In this document: positions 6,478 through 12,900 of the stretch, piece by piece
Position numbering within the stretch: position 1 is the stretch's first letter
How the letters are laid out: the number at the start of each line of letters is the position of its first letter
Source: an uncultured Christensenella sp.
GTDB lineage: Bacteria; Bacillota; Clostridia; Christensenellales; Borkfalkiaceae
Reading direction: 5' to 3'
NCBI GenBank assembly: GCA_910585235.1
Contig: CAJUCM010000010.1
Coordinates: 39,756-54,077 of the forward strand
DNA: 14,322 nucleotides
Position numbers and translations under genes: made by a program
Notes under the pieces: model-generated
The model's input: the letters and a program-made list of their open reading frames with translations, nothing else
What the model was told of the DNA's origin: nothing
Databases searched by the model: none

Positions 6478-7415
6478 TCGTCCGCCTCCCCGCTTTCCGC
6501 GGTATGCCCCGCATAGCTAAGAACACTCCGGATAAAACCCTCGACGGTGCAATCGTTATGAAGGTCTATCCCCTTTTTTCTCAGAGCGAACGTGAGTTTT
6601 GCAACCAGCGGAACGTCAAGTCCCAGCGCGACGAGCTCGTCGGATTTTTCAAAGAGTTCCGCAGGCGGAAGAACGTATTTGACTTCCCCCTCCGAAAAGA
6701 CCGCGACGCGGTTGCAGTTTTCCGCGATCTCGTCCATGTCGTGCGAAACGACGACGATCGTTTTACACCATTCCCTGTGCAGTTTGTGCAACAGTTCCAT
6801 GATCTCCTGCTTGCCCGCGGGATCGAGACCCGCCGCCGGCTCGTCGAGAACGAGAACTTCGGGACGGGAAACGATCACGCCCGCGATCGCAACGCGGCGT
6901 TTCTGCCCGCCCGATAAATCGAAGGGCGATTTGTCTTTGAGTTCGTCATAGCTGAGCCCCACCACTTCGAGGGCAGCGCGGACTGCGTTTTGCACCTCTT
7001 CTTCCGTCGGCTTTTTTTCGGCGAAATTTTTATAGCCGAACGCAACGTCCGCAAAAACCGTCTCCGCAAAGAGCTGATATTCGGGGTACTGAAAGACCAT
7101 GCCGACTTTTCCGCGGAGCGCGCGGAAATCCGTTTTTCTGTCCGCAAGATCGAATTCCCCCACCGTGAGACGGGGAAGCGGCGGAGGGACCTGCCCGCGC
7201 TTCACCTTTTGTTTATAGCGTTTTTTGAGCGACGAGGGCAAACGGATAAGCCCGTTGAGGTGCTGAACGAACGTACTCTTTCCGCTCCCCGTATGCCCGA
7301 TAATACCGAAAAAATCCCCCTCCTCTACGGTGAGGGAAACGTCGTTCAGGGCATGAACCGCAAAAGGCGATTTCGCGTTGTAGGTATAGCTTAAATGCTC
7401 CGCTTGGATACGCAA
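6474..7415 (-). CDS. ecfA2: ECF transporter ATPase EcfA2, TTG start
   Basis: Second ATPase of the ECF module. Residue landmarks are Walker A GHTGSGKST (40-48, Lys46), Q-loop VFQYPEYQLF (107-116), signature LSGGQ (167-171), Walker B VLVLDEP (Asp191, Glu192), D-loop AGLDP and the switch His225 in SHDMDE. FQYPEYQLF and DEPAAGLDP are characteristic of EcfA2 rather than EcfA1. The chain starts with TTG, supported by AGAGGAG eight bases upstream, so it overlaps the ecfA1 coding end by 25 bases. After LNGLIRLP there is an unusual basic, proline-rich stretch (about 61-82, with KKRYKQKVKR and VPPPLPR) where most relatives have a short link; it would project near the Q-loop lobe. At 313 residues it is longer than the usual 280-290. 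Confidence 0.94.
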   Translation of the reverse strand: MRIQAEHLSYTYNAKSPFAVHALNDVSLTVEEGDFFGIIGHTGSGKSTFVQHLNGLIRLPSSLKKRYKQKVKRGQVPPPLPRLTVGEFDLADRKTDFRALRGKVGMVFQYPEYQLFAETVFADVAFGYKNFAEKKPTEEEVQNAVRAALEVVGLSYDELKDKSPFDLSGGQKRRVAIAGVIVSRPEVLVLDEPAAGLDPAGKQEIMELLHKLHREWCKTIVVVSHDMDEIAENCNRVAVFSEGEVKYVLPPAELFEKSDELVALGLDVPLVAKLTFALRKKGIDLHNDCTVEGFIRSVLSYAGHTAESGEADE

Positions 7416-8221
7416 TTTGAAATCTCCTCTGCAAGCGTTTCATAGTCGAGCGTATCGGGAACGTCAAGTTCCCCCTCGCGCAACCGCTTGGATATATAGC
7501 CGATTTTCGGCAAAGTCAGATTATACTGCAAAAGTTCTTCGCTGCGCGAAAAAATTTCTTTCGGCGCGGCGTTCATGACGATCTGCCCCTTGTTCATGAC
7601 GATTGCGCGGTCCGCAAGAAGCGCCTCTTCCATGAAGTGCGTCACGAGCAAAACGGTGATCCCCTCTTCTTCGTGCAGTTTTTTCACGACGTCGCAGATC
7701 TCTTTGCGCCCGCGCGGATCGAGCATGGCGGTCGCCTCGTCTAAAATCATGATCTTCGGCTTTAAGGCTAAAACGCCCGCGATCGCAACGCGCTGTTTCT
7801 GCCCGCCCGAAAGACGGGAGACCGTCGCTTCGCGCAAGTGTTCGATCCCAACCGCCCTCAGCGCAAAGTCGATCCTCTCTTTGATCTCCTTGCGGGGAAG
7901 CGCGATATTCTCCGCGCCGAACGCAACGTCGTCCTCGACGATCGAAGCGACCGTCTGGTTATCGGGATTCTGAAAGACGATCCCGACTTCCTTACGGATA
8001 TCGTAGAGCTTTTTTCCCTCGATCGGTTTTCCGAAAATAGAAATCCTGCCCTTGTCCGCCAATAAAAGCCCGTCGCAAAGGCGCGCGAGCGTACTCTTTC
8101 CGCTCCCGTTATGACCGAGGACCGCAACGAACTCGCCCTCTTCCACGTCAAAATTCAGATGTTCAAACAGGAACTTTTCCTCGTATGCGAAAGAAACGTC
8201 CTCAAACGAAATCGCTTTCAT
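7391..8221 (-). CDS. ecfA1: ECF transporter ATPase EcfA1
   Basis: First ATPase of the ECF importer module and first gene of the leftward operon. The 276 residues carry Walker A GHNGSGKST (36-44, Lys42), Q-loop VFQNPDNQTV (82-91), signature LSGGQKQR (137-144), Walker B MILDE with Asp161 and Glu162, D-loop AMLDP and His195 in THFMEEA. FQNPDNQ and DEATAMLDP are EcfA1 hallmarks, so this pairs with the EcfA2 downstream as a heterodimer with two complete sites. The ATG at 8221 has no Shine-Dalgarno sequence: the promoter at 8238-8266 predicts a leader of only about ten bases (AATAAACGGT). Annotated length fits the family exactly, and the start cannot move much without removing the first beta strand. 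Confidence 0.95.
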   Translation of the reverse strand: MKAISFEDVSFAYEEKFLFEHLNFDVEEGEFVAVLGHNGSGKSTLARLCDGLLLADKGRISIFGKPIEGKKLYDIRKEVGIVFQNPDNQTVASIVEDDVAFGAENIALPRKEIKERIDFALRAVGIEHLREATVSRLSGGQKQRVAIAGVLALKPKIMILDEATAMLDPRGRKEICDVVKKLHEEEGITVLLVTHFMEEALLADRAIVMNKGQIVMNAAPKEIFSRSEELLQYNLTLPKIGYISKRLREGELDVPDTLDYETLAEEISNCVSKRSI

Positions 8222-8237
8222 ACCGTTTATTTTTTTT

Positions 8238-8266
8238 ATTATAGCAAATCCACGCGTTTTTTACAA
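8238..8266 (-). promoter_or_regulatory. Sigma-A promoter of the ecfA1-ecfA2-ecfT-truA operon
   Basis: On the minus strand there is TTGTAA (8261-8266), a 17-base spacer ending in TGC and a perfect TATAAT (8238-8243), so it is also an extended -10. The predicted transcription start near 8231 leaves about ten untranslated bases before the ecfA1 ATG. There is no space for a riboswitch or leader regulation. Confidence 0.75.
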
Positions 8267-8304
8267 TGAAATACCCGTGAAAATTGAAAAATATTTCTAA
8301 TACG

Positions 8305-8329
8305 AAAAAGCGAATACAAATGTATCCGC
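8305..8329 (-). terminator. Terminator of the Sel1/Smr transcription unit
   Basis: On the minus strand the stem GCGGATACA pairs with TGTATTCGC (plus-strand span 8310-8329, one G-T wobble, two-base loop). It is followed by a run of five T (8305-8309). It lies about 28 bases past the Smr gene stop and closes the A+T-rich cassette on its left side. Confidence 0.75.
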
Positions 8330-8357
8330 CTCCTGCACGCTTCGAATAAACACATTG

Positions 8358-8714
8358 TCAGTACTCTACAATCGTAATACCAAGATTATTTTGATTTATA
8401 TATTTTTTTAACTCAGGACAACGATTTTTCAAAAAAATTGCTTCCGAATGAAATATATCAAAAACCTCCCCAGGAATCACTGATTTTATTATACCCATTT
8501 TTTGTTGAGCCGAAAGCCAACTGCGAACTCCTTTTCGAATTACCCCACCACGTTCGTGACTACCATAGCCGTGAATAAATATTAAACACCGTACGCTATT
8601 TCTATACATTTTCAGATAAGTTTTAGCATTCTGCATAGCGTCCCGAAAGTTAGGTTTGTTTTTTTCTAAGTTGATTTCGTAAAAAGAATTTCTTGCATTC
8701 AATGTTATCACCAT
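8358..8714 (-). CDS. Smr-domain-like protein
   Basis: A 118-residue protein whose middle and end resemble the Smr domain found at the C-terminus of MutS2 and in stand-alone proteins that act on nucleic acids or ribosomes. Visible are a helix (about 24-40), the core VRCLIFIHGYGSHERGG (about 41-57) carrying the HGxG motif, the helix VIRKGVRSWLS (58-68), a loop ending IIKSVIPGEVFD, and a closing strand NLGITIVEY. The first Smr motif, normally LDLHG, is degenerate here (YEINLEKN, about 12-19). Second gene of the leftward unit after the Sel1 gene, 89 bases downstream of it, with only a weak ribosome-binding site. Very A+T-rich with many ATA, TTA and AAT codons, unlike its neighbours. The domain call is fairly good; function and catalytic competence are unknown. 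Confidence 0.7.
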   Translation of the reverse strand: MVITLNARNSFYEINLEKNKPNFRDAMQNAKTYLKMYRNSVRCLIFIHGYGSHERGGVIRKGVRSWLSAQQKMGIIKSVIPGEVFDIFHSEAIFLKNRCPELKKYINQNNLGITIVEY

Positions 8715-8803
8715 TTTAATTCATCTCAATAATTTTCAAAAAAATTATTTAACACATCCATTGGGGTTACAAACATTCGAAGCGTAAACAGCACCTGTAA
8801 TAA

Positions 8804-9451
8804 TTATAAATAAATTCCAAAATCCTTCTTCAATATTAATTTTGCCTCTTTGCTTCCATTTCTCGCGGCTTTTATAAACCACTCTTTCGCTTTTTCCATA
8901 TCCGCATTCACTCCTATTCCATCTGCGTAACAGGCACCCATATATATTAACCCCATTGTATCGTTTTGTTCAGCAGCCAATTGAAATAATCTGAAAGCTA
9001 CTGACTCTCTCAGCGCTTGGCGCCACCCTGAACCTTGCAAATCAATGTCATTATTACGTTCAGCATCACCGTCAAGAACGCATCTTGCATATTGAACTTG
9101 TGCAGGCGCATATCCTTGTCTCGCCGATTGATCAAATAAACAAGCTGCAATATAACGATCTTGTTTCTGCATATGCCTACCAAAATAATATATCTCGCCT
9201 AATTCAAATTGAGCCTCTCTCGTCTCTGAAATATCATGCTCACACGCTCTATGTAACCAATAAAGATAATCCGACACCATTTTTCCCGCCAGTGTATCGG
9301 GATCAAAATTAAATTTTCCTGAAAGTGCCTGCATCATTAAAACTTCCGCTCTAAATTTATCCACCAATTCTAACTGTGCGTAAACGTCTCCTTTTTCAGC
9401 CAAATCGGTTATTTGGTCGCGGCTTAAATTTTTCAAGTAACTTAAATCCAT
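8804..9451 (-). CDS. Sel1-repeat (TPR-like) protein
   Basis: A 215-residue cytoplasmic protein without signal or membrane segment. It is built of Sel1-like helical repeats: EAQFELGEIYYFG...ACLFDQSARQGY (about 79-114), PAQVQYARCVLDG...AFRLFQLAAEQND (about 116-164) and the canonical MGLIYMGACYADGIGVNADMEKAKEWFIKAARNGSKEA (about 166-203). The N-terminal 75 residues form further, more divergent helices. Such repeats mediate protein-protein contacts. GGAG lies a few bases before the ATG at 9451. It is transcribed from a consensus promoter overlapped by two palindromes that probably bind the XRE protein encoded divergently, and is followed by the Smr gene. Base composition is much lower in G+C than the flanking genes, suggesting acquisition. 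Specific function unknown. Confidence 0.85.
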   Translation of the reverse strand: MDLSYLKNLSRDQITDLAEKGDVYAQLELVDKFRAEVLMMQALSGKFNFDPDTLAGKMVSDYLYWLHRACEHDISETREAQFELGEIYYFGRHMQKQDRYIAACLFDQSARQGYAPAQVQYARCVLDGDAERNNDIDLQGSGWRQALRESVAFRLFQLAAEQNDTMGLIYMGACYADGIGVNADMEKAKEWFIKAARNGSKEAKLILKKDFGIYL

Positions 9452-9475
9452 TTCCTCTCCTTTTGATTTCTTTTG

Positions 9476-9490
9476 ATAGCAAATTGCTAT
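9476..9490. promoter_or_regulatory. Operator 1, perfect 15-base palindrome
   Basis: ATAGCAAATTGCTAT is a perfect seven-base inverted repeat around a central A. It lies at about +5 to +19 of the Sel1 transcript and at about -41 to -55 relative to the xre start. It is a probable binding site for the XRE protein encoded at 9538. The centre at 9483 is 31 bases, close to three helical turns, from the centre of operator 2. Confidence 0.72.
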
Positions 9491-9506
9491 TTTGTGAATT
9501 TATTAT

Positions 9507-9521
9507 ATAGCTCTTTGCTAT
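9507..9521. promoter_or_regulatory. Operator 2, matching half-sites
   Basis: ATAGCTCTTTGCTAT carries the same outer half-sites (ATAGC and GCTAT, 15 bases total) as operator 1, with a less symmetric centre. It overlaps the edge of the Sel1 -10 box and the first half of the xre -10 box, so a bound repressor would block both promoters. Confidence 0.7.
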
Positions 9522-9524
9522 AAT
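9516..9524 (+). promoter_or_regulatory. Extended -10 promoter of the small XRE gene
   Basis: TGCTATAAT is a perfect extended -10 element. No good -35 box lies at the right distance. The predicted transcription start near 9531 gives a seven-base leader (GTATCAT) before the ATG at 9538. It abuts the -35 box of the opposite Sel1 promoter, so the two promoters cannot be occupied at once. Confidence 0.65.
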
Positions 9525-9537
9525 TGTCAAGTATCAT

Positions 9538-9744
9538 ATGATGATTTTTCAAGATAGGCTAAAAGAATTGAGAAAAAGTTACGGCTATACGCAACGGCAG
9601 GTCGCAGAACGCCTTTGCATTTCGCAACCGTCATACATCCGTTATGAAAACGGAAGCTCCGAGCCGACGTTAGAAAATCTTGCCGCGCTCGCCGATTTAT
9701 TTGACGTATCCGTAGATTATCTGCTCGGTCGCTCGGAATTATAA
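9538..9744 (+). CDS. Small XRE-family (Cro/CI-type) repressor
   Basis: A 68-residue protein that is essentially one HTH_3 domain: FQDRLKELRKSYGYTQRQVAERLCISQPSYIRYENGSSEPTLENLAALADLFDVSVDYLLG. The recognition helix is at about residues 28-37. There is no dimerisation or ligand domain beyond the usual last helix. Two adjacent ATG codons (9538, 9541) could start it; neither has a ribosome-binding site, and the predicted leader is seven bases. It is transcribed divergently from the Sel1/Smr unit, with two matching palindromes in the shared region, so it most likely represses that unit and itself. It resembles phage-type and toxin-antitoxin-type regulators. Its own terminator follows within 20 bases. 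Confidence 0.9.
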   Translation: MMIFQDRLKELRKSYGYTQRQVAERLCISQPSYIRYENGSSEPTLENLAALADLFDVSVDYLLGRSEL

Positions 9745-9761
9745 CATTTCAATTTTTCCCG

Positions 9762-9784
9762 TCCCCTCAACGAGGGGATTTTTT
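9762..9784 (+). terminator. Terminator of the small XRE gene
   Basis: TCCCCTC (9762-9768) pairs with GAGGGGA (9772-9778) around a three-base loop, followed by six T (9779-9784). It closes the cassette on its right side and separates it from the PFOR promoter 34 bases further on. Confidence 0.88.
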
Positions 9785-9817
9785 AATATCCTTTTATAAG
9801 TTTTTTCACAATGTATA

Positions 9818-9846
9818 TTGACTTTCCCAAAAATTTCCGTTATAAT
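9818..9846 (+). promoter_or_regulatory. Sigma-A promoter of the PFOR gene
   Basis: TTGACT (9818-9823), a 17-base spacer and a perfect TATAAT (9841-9846), near consensus. The transcription start near 9853 gives a leader of about 69 bases. The leader begins with a possible hairpin (GCGCGGA at 9856-9862 with TCCGCGT at 9876-9882) and ends with a strong GGAGG site (9910-9914). Confidence 0.8.
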
Positions 9847-9921
9847 ATGCTGTGAGCGCGGACAAGCGTATTTTTTCCGCGTGCAAAGAAAAAAATATTT
9901 TAATTTTATGGAGGTTTTTTG

Positions 9922-12900
9922 ATGACTAAGATGACCATTGACGGCAACACCGCCGCCAGCCACGTCGCCTATGCATTCAGCGAAGTGGCTGCCATCTATC
10001 CCATCACTCCTTCGTCCCCTATGGCTGAATCCGCGGACGAATGGGCGACGCAGGGACGCGTGAACATGTGGGGGCAGAAGCTCCGCATTGCGGAAATGCA
10101 ATCGGAAGGCGGCGCGGCGGGCGCGGTGCACGGCTCTCTTTCCGCAGGTGCTCTTACGACCACTTACACCGCGTCGCAGGGACTTCTTTTGATGATCCCC
10201 AACATGTATAAGATTTCGGGCGAACTTCTTCCGATGGTTATGCACGTTTCGGCGCGTGCGCTCGCGGCTCATTCCCTGAACATCTTTGGCGATCATTCCG
10301 ACGTTATGGCTTGCCGTCAGACGGGCTTTGCAATGCTTTCGAGCTGCTCCGTTCAGGAAGTTATGGACCTTTCGCTCGTCGCGCACCTTGCAACGCTGAG
10401 AACGCGCGTTCCTTTTTTGAGCTTCTTCGACGGTTTCCGTACCTCGCACGAAGTTTCCAAGATCGACGCGATCGACTACGAAGAAATGAAGGCGCTCTAC
10501 GACAAACTCGGTCTCGATAAGGACGTTGCGGAATTTAAGGCGCGCGCGCTCAATCCCGAACACCCGATTCAGAAAGGTACCGCGCAGAACGGCGACACCT
10601 ATTTCCAGAACAGAGAGACGGCGAACAGCTACTACAACGCGACCCCCGCGATCGTTCAGCAGATGATGGACGAAGTGAGCAAACTCACGAAAAGAAAATA
10701 TCACCTCTTCGACTACGTCGGCGCAAAGGACGCGGAAGAAGTCGTCGTTATCATGGGTTCGGGCGCGGAGACCGTGGAAGAGAGCATCAACAAGCTCAAC
10801 GCAAGCGGTAAGAAATACGGCTTGATCAAAGTCCGCCTCTACCGTCCCTTCGTCGCGGACGCTTTCGTCAAGGCGATCCCCAAGACCTGTAAAAAAATGG
10901 CGGTTCTCGACAGAACGAAAGAACCCGGATCGCTCGGCGAACCCCTCTACCTCGACGTATGCACGGCGCTCCTTGAAAAAGGCGTGAAAGGCATCGAGGT
11001 CGTCGGCGGAAGATACGGTCTCGGCTCCAAAGAATTCAATCCTTCCATGGTGCTCGCGGTCTATAAGAACCTCGAAGCGAAGAAACCCAAGAACCACTTC
11101 ACGATCGGCATTTACGACGACATCACGAAGAAGTTCGACGCGGCTCCCGCAGGCTCCACTTCCTGTAAGTTCTACGGTCTCGGTTCGGACGGTACGGTCG
11201 GCGCGAACAAGAACTCCATCAAGATCATCGGCGATCACACCAAGATGTATGCGCAGGCATATTTCTTCTACGATTCCAAGAAGTCGGGCGGCATTACCGT
11301 ATCGCATTTAAGATTCGGCAAAAAGCCCATTCAGAGCGAATACCTCATCGACTCGGCGGATTTCGTCGCTTGCCATAACCCTTCGTACGTCATCCGTTAC
11401 GACATGGTATCCGATCTCAAAGAGGGCGGTTCTTTCCTTTTGAACGCTCCCTGGACGACGGTCGAAGAACTCGAAGCAAATCTTCCCGCCTCCGTCAAGA
11501 ACGCGCTTGCGAAGAAGAAAGCGAACCTCTACGTCATTGACGCGATCTCCATTGCGGCGAAGCTGGGCTTACGCGGCAGAACGAACACTATTCTGCAATC
11601 GGCGTTCTTCCTCATCAATCCGCAGATCATGCCCTATTCGGACGCTGTGGAATACATGAAGAAAATGGCGTACAAGTCCTTCGCAAGAAAGGGCGACGCG
11701 ATCGTTCAGATGAACTACAACGCGATCGACTCGGCGAAAGACAACCTCGTTAAAATCGACATTCCCGCTTCGTGGGCGACCACCACGGAGGGCGCGGAAA
11801 TGATCAAACTTGCGGACAACGACTATTTCAGAAACGTCGTCGCTCCCATTCTTGCCCTCGAAGGAGACAAGCTCCCCTCCTCGGCGTTCAATGCGGACGG
11901 CTCCGTTCCCACGGGCACGACCAAATTCGAGAAGCGCGGCGTCGCCGTTATGGTTCCCAAGTGGATCGAAGAGAACTGCATTCAGTGCAACCAGTGCGCA
12001 TTCGTATGCCCTCACGCAACGATCCGCCCCGCGCTTGTAAAAGCAGGCGAAAACAAGCCCGCAAACTTCACGACCAAACCCGCGACGGGCATTCCCGGAT
12101 ACGAGTACCGCATTCAGGTTTCCCCGCTCGACTGTATGGGTTGCGGCGTGTGCGCGGACGTCTGCCCCGGCATGAAGGGCAACAAGGCGCTCGTCATGAC
12201 GCCGTTCGCGGAAATCGAACCGCTTGAAAAAGACAACTGGGAATACGCGGTCGAACTTCCCGACGCCGATCTTTCCGCAGTGAAGATGGCGGACGTGAAG
12301 AAATCGCAGTTCACCGCTCCCCTCTTCGAGTTCTCCGGCGCGTGCGCGGGCTGCGGCGAGACGCCTTACGTCAAGGTCGTCACCCAGCTCTTCGGCGACA
12401 GAATGATCGTTGCAAACGCGACGGGCTGTTCGTCGATCTACGGCGGTTCTTCCCCCACCTGCCCCTACACCACGAACAGAAAGGGTCACGGTCCCGCTTG
12501 GGCAAACTCGCTGTTCGAGGATAACGCGGAATTCGGCTACGGCATGCAGCTTGCATACAAAGCAAGAAGAGCGGCGCTCAAAGAAAAAGCCGAAAAACTC
12601 ATCGACCTTTGGAAAGATTATCCCGAAGACGTGAAACTCGTCAAAGCATGGATCAAGGGAATGGACGATGCGGAAGCAAGCAAGAAAGCATCTGCCGAAC
12701 TCATCGAAGCGCTCAACAAGCATTCCTCCTGCCCTACCTGCGGACCTACGGTCAACGAAATCCTCGCGGATAAAGACTGCCTCGTCAAAAAATCCTTCTG
12801 GATCATCGGCGGCGACGGCTGGGCGTATGACATCGGCTACGGCGGACTCGACCACGTTCTGGCTTCCGGCGAGGACGTGAACGTTCTCGTTCTCGATACC

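Larger units (their letters stand above)
9502..9530 (-). promoter_or_regulatory. Consensus sigma-A promoter of the Sel1/Smr unit
   Basis: A perfect TTGACA (9525-9530), a 17-base spacer and a perfect TATAAT (9502-9507) on the minus strand, an ideal strong promoter. The predicted start near 9495 gives a leader of about 43 bases. Operator 2 occupies its spacer and operator 1 the start of its transcript, so it should be tightly repressible. Confidence 0.85.

Noticed and set aside
5638..8221. Riboswitch controlling the ECF operon
   Set aside because: The predicted leader is only about ten bases, so no riboswitch can precede ecfA1; S components elsewhere would carry such control.
8715..8803. Short minus-strand frames in the Sel1-Smr gap, e.g. 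one ending NVCNPNGCVK and one reading MFVTPMDVLNNFFENY
   Set aside because: The first is a continuation of an out-of-frame shadow with no start codon; the second is 16 codons without a ribosome-binding site. A leader peptide is possible but unsupported.
8305..9784. Cassette as a classical toxin-antitoxin pair
   Set aside because: The XRE gene is divergent rather than in an operon with a small toxin, and neither the Sel1-repeat nor the Smr-like product resembles a known toxin family.
9739..11307. A 522-codon open frame antisense to the PFOR start
   Set aside because: It is the mirror frame of a G+C-rich, strongly coding gene; the predicted protein is low in complexity (rich in Arg, Val, Phe, Glu), has no recognisable domain and would run through the PFOR promoter and the XRE terminator.
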